From the NCBI GenBank assembly GCA_021324945.1, contig JAJPID010000012.1, forward strand, positions 58,807 to 122,806: a stretch of 64,000 bases of DNA, given 5' to 3'. The DNA is from Lysobacterales bacterium (lineage in GTDB: Bacteria > Pseudomonadota > Gammaproteobacteria > Xanthomonadales > Rhodanobacteraceae). The notes beneath the pieces are model-generated. The model worked only from the letters and a program-made list of their open reading frames with translations, had not been told where the DNA came from and made no database searches. Positions 55,240 through 64,000 of this stretch are shown here, in pieces; position 1 is the stretch's first letter, and every line of letters begins with the position of its first letter. The translations under genes and the position numbers were made by a program.

Positions 55240-55772
55240 CGATCATCTCCGCGTGTTTCGTGCAGCCTCGGCAGCAAGCCGACAAGATTGCACGGCCGCG
55301 TGCGCGCGTCCAGTTGTGCGCACAGCAACTTCTCCCACGCCGTGCGGCAGGCGGAAGTGGAACCGGGCAGGCAGAAAATGAAAGTGCGGTTCGACAAACC
55401 GGCGAACGTGCGCGACTGCAAGGTGGAGGTGCCGATTTCGTCGAAGCTCAGCATGCGGAACATTTCGCCGAAGCCCGGCATTTCCTTGTCCAGAAGCGGT
55501 GCGACCGCTTCGGGCGTGGAATCGCGACCGGTGAAACCCGTGCCACCCGTGATCAGCACCCCGTGCACGTTTTCATCCGCTATCCACGCCGCCACGATCG
55601 CGCGGATCGCGTAACGATCGTCGCATACGATTTTGCGCTCGCGCAATCGGTGGCCCGCTTCGGTCAACGCGGAAACCAGATAATCGCCCGATGTGTCGTT
55701 CTCGGCCGTGCGCGTGTCGGAGACGGTCAGAATGCAGAGGCTCAGCGGAACGAATTCTTCTTTCGCGGTCAT
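55236..55772 (-). CDS. moaB: Molybdopterin adenylyltransferase-like protein MoaB
   Basis: MoaB (178 aa) belongs to the MogA/MoaB family acting in molybdenum cofactor synthesis. The fold markers are LCILTVSDTRTAENDTSG, VLITGGTGFTGRDSTPEA and the FCLPGSTSACRTAWE block that binds molybdopterin. The extended N- and C-termini fit MoaB rather than MogA. ATG 55772 was chosen since upstream in-frame codons do not resemble the family. It starts a minus-strand run that continues through kynU-kmo to ccm; about 195 bp of non-coding DNA precedes it. Confidence 0.9.
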   Translation of the reverse strand: MTAKEEFVPLSLCILTVSDTRTAENDTSGDYLVSALTEAGHRLRERKIVCDDRYAIRAIVAAWIADENVHGVLITGGTGFTGRDSTPEAVAPLLDKEMPGFGEMFRMLSFDEIGTSTLQSRTFAGLSNRTFIFCLPGSTSACRTAWEKLLCAQLDARTRPCNLVGLLPRLHETRGDDR

Positions 55773-55967
55773 GTGATCTATTCGGCTGTTCGTGACCGCA
55801 ACACTTGCACTTTCATCGGGATGGTGCAAGCACCTTGTGAGGGACAAATATGCCGCTCCCTATGCGCCGCTCGAGATTGATATGTTGAGCCGCCAGCGTA
55901 GCCCGGATGATGTACAAGTTGAGCGCAGTAGGCTGGGCTGACAAGACCAACCATACAAGTCGAGCAA

Positions 55968-58063
55968 TTACCCGGCAGCGGATATCAACACAGCGCCGTC
56001 GATGTCTTCCGATGCCAGCCCTTCGCGTCGCTTCTGCCACATCGCCTGCAACAGCGCGGCAAAGTCGCGAGCGTAGCCGGGCATGTCGAACAAGCCGGTT
56101 TCGCGTTTGCGGCGTTGCAGGCGGATGCGCAGCGCGGACAGTGCGCCGGGGTCGCGCGCGAGCTTGACGGCGGTGTCGATGAACTCACGGTCGTCGCGGG
56201 CGTTCATCGCTTCCATTTTCAGGTGATGATTGAGGCTGCCGGCCACGCGTGACGCGAACGTCTCGCCGGGGCAGGTGAGCACCGGGCAGCCGGCCCACAA
56301 CGCATCCGACGCGGTGGTGTGCGCGCTGTAGGGATGCGTGTCGAGGAACAGGTCGGCCAATGCATGCCGCGCCAGATGTTGCGCGTGGGGCAGTTTCGGT
56401 GAGAACACGAGGCGACGCGGATCGATGCCGTGTGCATGCGCGGCGGCGCGCAGGCGATCATCCGCTTCGCGACCGGCACCGAGCAGCCACAGCACGCTGC
56501 CGGATACTTCGCGCAGCACCGCGCACATGCGCGCAAAACTCGCCGCGTTCAATTTCCAGGAGTTGTTGAAGCTGGCGAACACCACGCCCTCGTCCGGCAA
56601 ATGGAACGCGCGCCGCGGCGGCGAAGCGGGGATTTCGCGCGTGGTGTCGCTCGGCTGATAGCAGCGTGGCAAGTACGCGACGTGCTCGGAGAAATGCGCG
56701 CGCAAACCGTCCGGCAATACAAAGTGGTCGGCGATGATGTAGTCGTAGAACTCCGCGCCGGAGGTGCCTGGATAGCCCAGCCAGTTGACTTGAATGGGCG
56801 CGGGCCGCAACGCAAACACGCTGGGAATACCGCCGCCGCACCACACGTCCATGTCGATCAATATGTCGATATGCCGCGCGCGTGCGTTCTCGGCGATCGC
56901 CGCGGGCGTCACTGCGGCAACGTCGTGGAACGATTGCGCCGCAGCGCGCAGTCGCTGACGGAGGGGGCCGCCGTCGTCCGGGCTGGTGGCGAACAGGTGC
57001 AATTCCAGATTGAGCTTCGCCAGTTCCTCGAACACCTGGGCAACCAGCAGCGCGGTCGGATGTGCATGGAAACCAGCCGAGACGAAACCCACGCGCAACG
57101 GCCCCGCAACCTTTGTCGCGAGCGACGGCAATCGCGCGCCGCCGATACGTGCGATCACGCGCTGCGCCTGCGTGCGTGCGCAGGCGAGTTGTTCCTCTGC
57201 GGTCGAGTCTTCCGCCAAGAATGAAAAAGGCGCGACATCCGGATTGCCTTGCAATGCGAGCACGCGCAGCTTAGCGCCTATCGCATCGAGATCATGCCAG
57301 TCGTAAATGCGCCGCTGCACGAAAGCGAGTTGCGAGAGCGCGGGAACCAGATTGGGATCGAGCCGCAAGGCGCGGCGATATTCGTTGGCAGCGGATTCGA
57401 AGCGGTTCAATTCCTCGTCGACCAGGCCGCAGTGGTGCGGAAAGATCGCGTCGTTCGGTGCGAGCATCGCCCCGCGTTCGTACGCCTGCCGCGCGCGCTC
57501 GAATTGCCGTTGCGTCTTGAAGATGTGCCCCAACAGCAACCACGCCTGCGGCGCGGGCACGCGCGCCAGCACCGCGCGTATTAGATGTTCGGCTTCGCTC
57601 AATTCGCCCAGCAGCATTTCGGTGGCGGCGAGGTTCAACATGAATCGCGGATCGTCGGGTGCGTCGTTCAACGCGGCGCGATAGACGTTGCGCGCGCGCA
57701 GATGATCGCCGCAGGCCGCGCAGGCGTTGGCGAGGGCATTCCACAACGAGGCGTTGGCCGGCATGATCGCCAGCGCGCGTTCGATCGCTTGCACCGCCGC
57801 GCGCGGATCGTTCAAGGCCAAAAGCGCGGTGGAAAGATTGCAATACGGCGCGAACGACCGCGGTGAAAGTTCGATGGCCGCTTCAAACGCAGTGCGTGCC
57901 TCCGCGGCGCGGCCCAGCATTAACAAGGACACGCCGTGCAGGCGCACCAGTTCCGAATCCACTTGTTGCGTTTGCAGCAACTGGCGCGCGCGTTCTTCTG
58001 CTGCCGCGGCGTCGCCGCGTTCGATCAATGACTTGATTTCCTCGACGGGATCGACGGCCGCGT

Positions 58064-58067
<4 letters not shown>
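55968..58067 (-). CDS. TPR-containing GT41 glycosyltransferase (SPINDLY/OGT-like)
   Basis: A 699-aa protein with N-terminal TPR repeats (about 1-285: [40 protein letters not shown]) and a C-terminal GT41 glycosyltransferase region (about 325-690). The latter shows [35 protein letters not shown], the [11 protein letters not shown] nucleotide-binding Lys loop and [20 protein letters not shown]. Family members add GlcNAc or fucose to Ser/Thr of proteins; X. campestris has a known GT41 member. Donor and target here are unknown. It overlaps the prfA stop by 4 bp (ATGA), placing it third in the hemA-prfA transcript. Confidence 0.88.
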
Positions 58068-59145
<1,078 letters not shown>

Positions 59146-59149
<4 letters not shown>

Positions 59150-60411
59150 CGCGATGTATCGCCACTGCCGTCGAACAGACGCGCTGCGGCTTGCAGCAAT
59201 TCGCTGTCGCCGGTCTGCGCTGCTTCCCGCAGACGCAACGTCGGCGTGTGCAGCAGCTTGCCGGTGAGCGTGTGCGCCAGATATTCCAGCGCTTCCGCAG
59301 GGTCGCGGCCGTGGGCGATCATCTCCCGCGCACGTGCCAGCACTCGATCGCGCTGCGCTTCGGCTTCGGCGCGGAACGCGCGCAGGGGTTGATCCAGCAA
59401 CGCCGCGCGCCGCCATGCGAGATAACGCTCGACCTGCAATTCGATGATCGCTTCGGCTTCACGTGCGGCGTTTTCGCGCGAACGCTGCCCCGCATCGATC
59501 ACCTGCTTGAGGTCGTCGATGGTGTATAGAAACACGTCCGGCAGTTGCGCGGCTTCCGCCTCGATGTCGCGCGGCACGGCCAGATCCAGCAGGAACATCG
59601 GCCGGTGACGCCGCGTCTTCAATGCGTGCTCCAGCAGTGCGCGCGTCAGCACGGGCGTGCGGCTGGCGGTTGCGGCCAGCACGATATCCGCTTCGGCGAG
59701 ATGCAAATGTAGATCGGCGAGCGGAATCGCGTAACCGCCAAAACGCTCGGCGAGCGCGCGCGCGTTTTCGACGTTGCGGTTGGAGACGATCAACCGCCGC
59801 ACCTGTCGCTCGGTGAGATGGCGCGCGGCCAGCTCGATCGTTTCACCCGCACCGATCAGCAGCACGCAGGCTTCGCGCAGATCGGTGAAAGCGCGCTCCA
59901 CCAGCCGCACAGCGGTGTAAGCGACCGACACCGGCGCCGCACCGATGCGCGTGTCGGTGCGCACACGCTTGGCGACCGCGAAGGCGTGTTGCAGCAGGCG
60001 ATCCATCGGCGCGTGCAGCGTGCCGGCCTCGTGCGCGATGCGCCACGCGTCTTTCACCTGGCCCAAGATCTGCGGTTCGCCCAGCACCATCGAATCCAGA
60101 CCGGTCGCCACACGGAACATGTGCCGCACCGCGGCGTCTTCGTCGTGCCGGTAAAGGAACTCGTCCAGGCGTCCCGGATTCAAACCGTGGTGGCGGTGCA
60201 GCCATGCCAGCGGCGCGTCCTCGGCGCCTTCACTGACGGTGCAGTACAACTCGGTGCGGTTGCACGTGGAGAGGATCAACGCTTCCTCCACGCCGCTCTG
60301 TGCAGCCAGATCGCTCAACGCCGGCGGCGTGTTTTCAGGGTCGAACGCAACCTGCTCGCGCAGGGCGACCGGCGCAGTCAGATGATTCAGCCCGAGGGCA
60401 ATGAGCGGCAT
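59146..60411 (-). CDS. hemA: Glutamyl-tRNA reductase
   Basis: HemA (421 aa) reduces glutamyl-tRNA to glutamate-1-semialdehyde, the committed step of C5 haem synthesis. The catalytic Cys is in [10 protein letters not shown], and the NADPH domain shows [15 protein letters not shown] and [15 protein letters not shown]. The dimerisation helices end in DTSR. Its haem product feeds the ccm operon 10 kb away. The 69-bp gap to the divergent lipoprotein gene must hold both promoters. Confidence 0.97.
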
Positions 60412-60480
60412 ATATGAAAGCGATGCGACCGGCTAAGCTTGTGCGCGTTACAGTCGAAAGGCGCGAGAGTGGGTGTGCGG

Positions 60481-62193
60481 ATGCGGCATTTTAAGTTCAA
60501 ATCGATCGGCGTGCTGGCGACGGCCTTGCTTCTGACCGGTTGCGCCATCGCGCCAATGCAGCCTCCGCGTGTGGCACAGAAGCAGCCGCTGGGCACGCTG
60601 AACCTGCCGACCCAGCCCGGCGTGGACGCTGCCGCGCAGGCGCTGGCGGCCGAGTTCGCGTTGCAGCACGGCGATGTGAATACCGCCGCCGCTGATTACG
60701 CGCAAGCCGCCGCGCATTCGAACGATCCGAAGATCTCGCAGCGCGCCGTCGAGTTGAATCTGGCGATCCAGAATGAAGCCGGCACGGTGTCGTCGCTGGC
60801 GCGCTGGCAGGCACTGGGCGCCCCGCCGCGTGAACTCGCCATTGCGCAAGCGCAGCTGGCGATGCTGCAGGGCCATCGCGAGGAGGCCGGGCGCGAGTTC
60901 GCGAAATTGCTTGCGTCGAACAGGATCGACGACTGGAAAGATTTCGGTCACGCGTTGTTGCAGGCGCGCGATCCCGCGCTGGCCGGCGTGTTGCTGGAAT
61001 CGCTGGCGCCGCCGTCGAGGATGCCGACAGACGAAAAATTGTGGGTGGCTTTCAGTCAGCTTGGAGAGAAACTCGGTCGGCATGCGTATGCCCAGCAGCT
61101 TGCAGATGCGGCGGTCAAGCGTTTCGGCGGCGCGCCCAGCCTGATGTGGGCGGCACAACTGAAACTGACGGCCGGCGACAAGGCCGGAGCGAAGGCGTTG
61201 TTCGCGCGCGCGGTGGCGAAAAATCCGCAGGACGCGGATTTGCGCATGGCCTATGCCGCGCTGCTGGCGCAGGACGACGACAACCAGGGCGCCGAGCGCG
61301 CATTGGCTGCGGGGCCGCAGAATGCGCAAACCTGGGCCGCGCGCGTGGCCTACGCAGCGCGCGCCAACGACAAAGCACTGCTTGCGAGGCTTTACGCACA
61401 ACTGCAACATGCGCCGGAGGACGTGCGCGACGACAGCGCGTTCCTGCTCGGACAACTGGCGGAACTGCTGGGCAAGGATGGCGAAGCGCTGAAGTGGTAC
61501 GCGCAGGTCCCCGACGACGACGAACACGCGTTCGACGCGCAAGCGCGCAGCGCCGTGCTCACCGACAAGGCGGGGCATCGCGACGAAGCGCACCAGGGGG
61601 CGCGGCGGCTGCAACAGGATTACGCAGACGATCCGGATGCGCTGCGCCGCGCTTATGAACTCGATGCGGAACTCTACGTGCGCGACAACGACAACCTGGC
61701 AGCCATTGCGGCCTACGACCGCGGTCTGCATGCGCTGCCGGACGACGAAGAACTGCTCTACGGCAGGGCTCTGAGCGAAGCCGAAGCCGGCCAAACGCAA
61801 GCCGCGATCGCAGATCTGCGTCGCGTGCTGGACTTGAAACCCGACAACATCGATGCCATGAACGCGCTCGGTTACACGCTCGCGGATTCCAATCAGCATC
61901 TGGACGAAGCCACGCAATTGCTGACGAAAGCGTTGAAGGCTAAGCCGAACGAGCCCGCGATCATCGATTCGTGGGGCTGGCTGCAATACCGACTGGGCCA
62001 TCTGGATGAGGCCGAGCAGGCGCTGCGCCGCGCGTGGAATGAGAGCAAGGATGCCGATATCGGCGTGCACCTCGGTGAAGTGCTATGGAAGCGCGGCGAA
62101 CGCAATCAGGCTCAGACGGTGTTCGCGCAGGTGCGCAAGATCGATCCCGCAAACAAGGATCTGCGTGCTGCGCTGGAGCGACTGCATCCGTGA
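60481..62193 (+). CDS. TPR-repeat lipoprotein upstream of lolB
   Basis: A 570-aa predicted outer-membrane lipoprotein. The lipobox is LLLTGC with Cys21. The rest is TPR solenoid: AAQALAAEFALQHGDVNTAA near the N-terminus, then a run of clear repeats toward the C-terminus (ALSEAEAGQTQAAIADLRRV, AMNALGYTLADSNQHLDEAT, DSWGWLQYRLGHLDEAEQAL). Homologues precede lolB-ispE in many beta- and gammaproteobacteria; the function is not established. ATG 60481 places the lipobox correctly. It overlaps lolB by 4 bp (GTGA). Confidence 0.9.
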   Translation: MRHFKFKSIGVLATALLLTGCAIAPMQPPRVAQKQPLGTLNLPTQPGVDAAAQALAAEFALQHGDVNTAAADYAQAAAHSNDPKISQRAVELNLAIQNEAGTVSSLARWQALGAPPRELAIAQAQLAMLQGHREEAGREFAKLLASNRIDDWKDFGHALLQARDPALAGVLLESLAPPSRMPTDEKLWVAFSQLGEKLGRHAYAQQLADAAVKRFGGAPSLMWAAQLKLTAGDKAGAKALFARAVAKNPQDADLRMAYAALLAQDDDNQGAERALAAGPQNAQTWAARVAYAARANDKALLARLYAQLQHAPEDVRDDSAFLLGQLAELLGKDGEALKWYAQVPDDDEHAFDAQARSAVLTDKAGHRDEAHQGARRLQQDYADDPDALRRAYELDAELYVRDNDNLAAIAAYDRGLHALPDDEELLYGRALSEAEAGQTQAAIADLRRVLDLKPDNIDAMNALGYTLADSNQHLDEATQLLTKALKAKPNEPAIIDSWGWLQYRLGHLDEAEQALRRAWNESKDADIGVHLGEVLWKRGERNQAQTVFAQVRKIDPANKDLRAALERLHP

Positions 62194-62801
62194 AAGTAGG
62201 CGCCGTTCTCATCGCGCGGCTGCTGGGCCTCGCCGCGGTTCTCGGGCTCGCCGCCTGCGCGCCGGTGCGCACGCGCGGCAGCGCTGCACAGATTTCTGCG
62301 CAGCAATCACGCGAGACGCAACTCGCGCCGCGCACCGCGTGGAATTTCGATGGCCATTTCGCCGTGTCGGACGGGCGCGACGGCGGCAGCGGCACGCTGT
62401 CCTGGCAAGCCGATGGTGCTGATTTTTCGCTGGTGCTGCGCGCGCCGGTTACAGGCAAGACGATTCAATTGCAAGGGGGCCCCGGCGGCGCAGTGCTGAC
62501 AGGCTTGCGCGAATTGCCGATCCGCGGCGACAACGCGCAGGCGCTGCTCACCGACGAATTCGGCTGGCACATGCCGGTCGAACAATTGACGTGGTGGGTG
62601 CGTGGCTTGCGCGCGCCCGGGAGCGATGCCGAAGTGAGTTACGGCGACAACGGCTTGCCTTCGTTGTTGCAGCAGGACGGCTGGAGCGTCGAATACCGCG
62701 AGTGGTACGGCGACAGCAAACCGCCGCTGCCACGCAAGATCTACGCCGCCAAGCCACCGTACACGGTGCGGCTGCTGATCGAGCAATGGCGAATTCAGTG
62801 A
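62190..62801 (+). CDS. lolB: Outer-membrane lipoprotein LolB
   Basis: LolB (203 aa) receives lipoproteins from LolA and inserts them in the outer membrane. The lipobox LGLAAC follows a GTG start (62190) that overlaps the upstream stop. WNFDGHFAVSDGRDGGSGTLSWQ and the later WWVRGL, YREWYGDSKPPLPRKI motifs are typical. The end overlaps the ispE start by 16 bp. Confidence 0.92.
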   Translation: MKVGAVLIARLLGLAAVLGLAACAPVRTRGSAAQISAQQSRETQLAPRTAWNFDGHFAVSDGRDGGSGTLSWQADGADFSLVLRAPVTGKTIQLQGGPGGAVLTGLRELPIRGDNAQALLTDEFGWHMPVEQLTWWVRGLRAPGSDAEVSYGDNGLPSLLQQDGWSVEYREWYGDSKPPLPRKIYAAKPPYTVRLLIEQWRIQ

Positions 62802-63736
62802 ACGGCAGGGAACAGGGAGCAGGGAACACGGAGCAGGGAACAGCGAGAGAGCGGGGCGCGAATATCCCCGAGTGGAGCACCTGGCCCGCGCCGGCGAAGT
62901 TGAATCTGTTCCTGCGTATCGTCGGCCGCCGCGCGGACGGCTATCACCTTTTGCAAACCGTGTTCCGCCTGCTGGAGTGGGGCGATGAAATCCGGCTGCG
63001 CGTGCGCGAGGATGACGAAATCGTTCGTGTGGCAGGTGCGCAATCCGTTTCCGCAGAGGACGATCTGGCCGTGCGCGCCGCGCGTACGTTGCAACGAGTA
63101 ACCGGTACACAATTCGGCGCCGAGATCGCGGTGACCAAGCGCATTCCTATCGGCGCGGGACTTGGCGGCGGCAGTTCGGATGCCGCGACCGTGCTGGTCG
63201 CATTGAACGCACTATGGAAAACCGGATTGCCACGCGAGCGGTTGGCAGAAATCGGCTCGGGCCTCGGCGCCGATGTGCCGGTCTTCGTGCACGGTCGCAA
63301 CGCTTGGGCAGAAGGCATCGGCGAAAGGCTCACGCCGCTCGAGTTGCCGCAACGCTGGTATCTGCTCGTCGTTCCGCGAGTGCACGTTTCCACCGCCGAG
63401 CTGTTCCAAGCGCCTGAATTGACACGCAATGCCGAGCCCGCGACAATGTCCGGCTTCGTTTCGGGAACGATCGAGGACAACGCCTTCGAGCCGGTCGTGC
63501 GGGCGCGTTTTCCGCAAGTTGCCGCGGCGCTGGACTGGCTCCGACAGTTCGGAGTCGCGCGGTTGTCCGGCAGCGGCGGCGCAGTGTTTCTGGAATGTGA
63601 GGACGAAGCCAGGGTGCGTGAAATCGCGATGCGCTGCCCGGCGGAGTTCACGGTCATCGTGGCGCAAGGCGTGAACGTGTCGCCGCTCGACGAAGCGTTT
63701 GGCCGAATGCGGATGATACGCAAGCGAATTGAATAG
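62786..63736 (+). CDS. ispE: 4-diphosphocytidyl-2-C-methyl-D-erythritol kinase
   Basis: IspE (316 aa) phosphorylates CDP-methylerythritol in the MEP pathway, between IspD and IspF. The GHMP kinase core is complete: WPAPAKLNLFLRIVGRRADGYH, the ATP loop PIGAGLGGGSSDAA, and ARLSGSGGAVFLE. About 30 extra residues precede the WPAPAKLNLF block, largely encoded by a 7-nt tandem repeat (62806-62847). The ATG at 62786 and GTG at 62798 are the only plausible in-frame starts, and both lie before the repeat. tRNA-Gln follows, as in related genomes. Confidence 0.95.
   Translation: MANSVNGREQGAGNTEQGTARERGANIPEWSTWPAPAKLNLFLRIVGRRADGYHLLQTVFRLLEWGDEIRLRVREDDEIVRVAGAQSVSAEDDLAVRAARTLQRVTGTQFGAEIAVTKRIPIGAGLGGGSSDAATVLVALNALWKTGLPRERLAEIGSGLGADVPVFVHGRNAWAEGIGERLTPLELPQRWYLLVVPRVHVSTAELFQAPELTRNAEPATMSGFVSGTIEDNAFEPVVRARFPQVAAALDWLRQFGVARLSGSGGAVFLECEDEARVREIAMRCPAEFTVIVAQGVNVSPLDEAFGRMRMIRKRIE
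62806..62847. repeat. Six heptanucleotide tandem units in the ispE 5' coding region
   Basis: Six consecutive 7-nt units: CAGGGAA, CAGGGAG, CAGGGAA, CACGGAG, CAGGGAA, CAGCGAG. They begin 5 bp after the lolB stop and encode residues 7-21 of IspE. A change of one unit would shift the ispE frame relative to either upstream start codon. Confidence 0.75.
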
Positions 63737-63779
63737 GTACCGCATCGAAGAACAAGGGCGCATGGATGTGCCGCGACAA

Positions 63780-63910
63780 AGGCGCGAAGCGCCGGAGTGC
63801 GACCGTTTGCATTCAAGGCGCTGAAGAGGTTCATTGTGAAATCCGGTGCATGGAAGTACCGGCGCGAGACGCGCAGCGTCGAGCGGAATGCGTGGCGCGG
63901 CTTTGCCGCG
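63780..63910. repeat. Three short hairpins in the ispE to tRNA-Gln gap
   Basis: The 220-bp gap carries three tight palindromes with 3-nt loops: GGCGC-GAA-GCGCC (63781-63793), GACGC-GCA-GCGTC (63868-63880) and CGCGGC-TTT-GCCGCG (63896-63910). The first two sit in related context (GxxGTGCG / GCGGAATGCG after the stem). No gene is visible; these may be diverged copies of one repeat or processing structures in an ispE-tRNA transcript. Confidence 0.45.
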
Positions 63911-63956
63911 ACCGCATTCATCGCGCCGTGGCAGGATGCCCGGTCGCGATCAAAGG

Positions 63957-64000
63957 TGGGGCGTCGCCAAGTGGTAAGGCACCGGGTTTTGATCCCGGCA
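63957..64000 (+). tRNA. tRNA-Gln (anticodon TTG), 5' part, cut by window end
   Basis: TGGGGCG acceptor strand, D arm GCCAAGTGGTAAGGC, and anticodon arm CCGGG-TTTTGAT-CCCGG with anticodon TTG; the T arm and 3' end lie beyond the window. The match to enterobacterial tRNA-Gln is close, and ispE-tRNA-Gln-prs is a conserved order. Confidence 0.93.

Noticed and set aside
60448..62070. 540-aa minus-strand frame opposite the TPR lipoprotein
   Set aside because: Antisense shadow; the plus strand has a lipobox and clear TPR repeats.

Overview
The window is a contiguous piece of a GC-rich gammaproteobacterial chromosome. Gene content and order fit the Xanthomonadales, most likely Rhodanobacteraceae or a close relative: pyrG-kdsA-eno-ftsB-ispD-ispF, rplU-rpmA-obgE / rpsT / murJ-ribF-ileS-lspA-ispH, and hemA-prfA facing a TPR lipoprotein-lolB-ispE-tRNA-Gln. 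The family assignment is inferred from synteny and protein character, because no database search was possible. Nearly all of the DNA is chromosomal housekeeping sequence. I see no prophage, integrase, transposase, CRISPR array or rRNA.

Layout. 1-4.3 kb: CTP synthase end, Kdo-8-phosphate synthase, enolase, divisome protein FtsB and two MEP-pathway isoprenoid genes. 4.4-7.1 kb: methylcitrate-cycle genes prpB and prpC with an unknown membrane-anchored protein between them. 7.1-10.1 kb (minus): dienoyl-CoA reductase and a TerC/YjbE-type metal exporter preceded by a recognisable yybP-ykoY manganese riboswitch. 10.3-17.3 kb (plus): amidase, MutL, DUF1684, FKBP isomerase, DUF1289, a CoA-type Nudix gene broken by one in-frame amber codon, and a rhodanese. 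17.3-23.3 kb (minus): enoyl-CoA isomerase, DUF4139 protein, thioesterase and UvrA. 23.4-33.3 kb: ribosomal proteins, Obg, MurJ, RibF, IleS, LspA and IspH. 33.4-43.4 kb: tRNA-Thr(CGT), then a tightly overlapping type IV pilus minor-pilin operon (pilV-W-X-Y1-E, a DUF4124 gene, fimT) with a 1934-residue PilY1. 43.5-55.8 kb (minus): a MetX-family acyltransferase, the complete cytochrome c maturation set ccmABCDEFGHI, DUF3293, kynurenine genes kmo and kynU, a secreted unknown and MoaB. 56-60.4 kb (minus): hemA-prfA followed by a GT41 (SPINDLY/OGT-type) TPR glycosyltransferase. 60.5-64 kb (plus): TPR lipoprotein, lolB, ispE and the 5' part of tRNA-Gln(TTG).

How the genes work together. Four MEP-pathway genes (ispD, ispF, ispH, ispE) lie in three clusters. 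The ccm operon provides haem attachment to c-type cytochromes, and hemA at 60 kb begins haem synthesis. kmo and kynU make 3-hydroxyanthranilate from kynurenine, probably for NAD or tryptophan catabolism. The pil operon encodes the pilus-tip priming complex.

Points most worth a second look: (i) the amber codon that replaces the conserved Gln of the Nudix CoA signature; (ii) heptanucleotide tandem repeats inside or against essential genes (in the ispE N-terminus, in an eno loop, flanking the rpmA-obgE gap up to the obgE start codon); (iii) the manganese riboswitch; (iv) the DUF4124 gene embedded in the pilus operon; (v) the GT41 glycosyltransferase translationally coupled to prfA.
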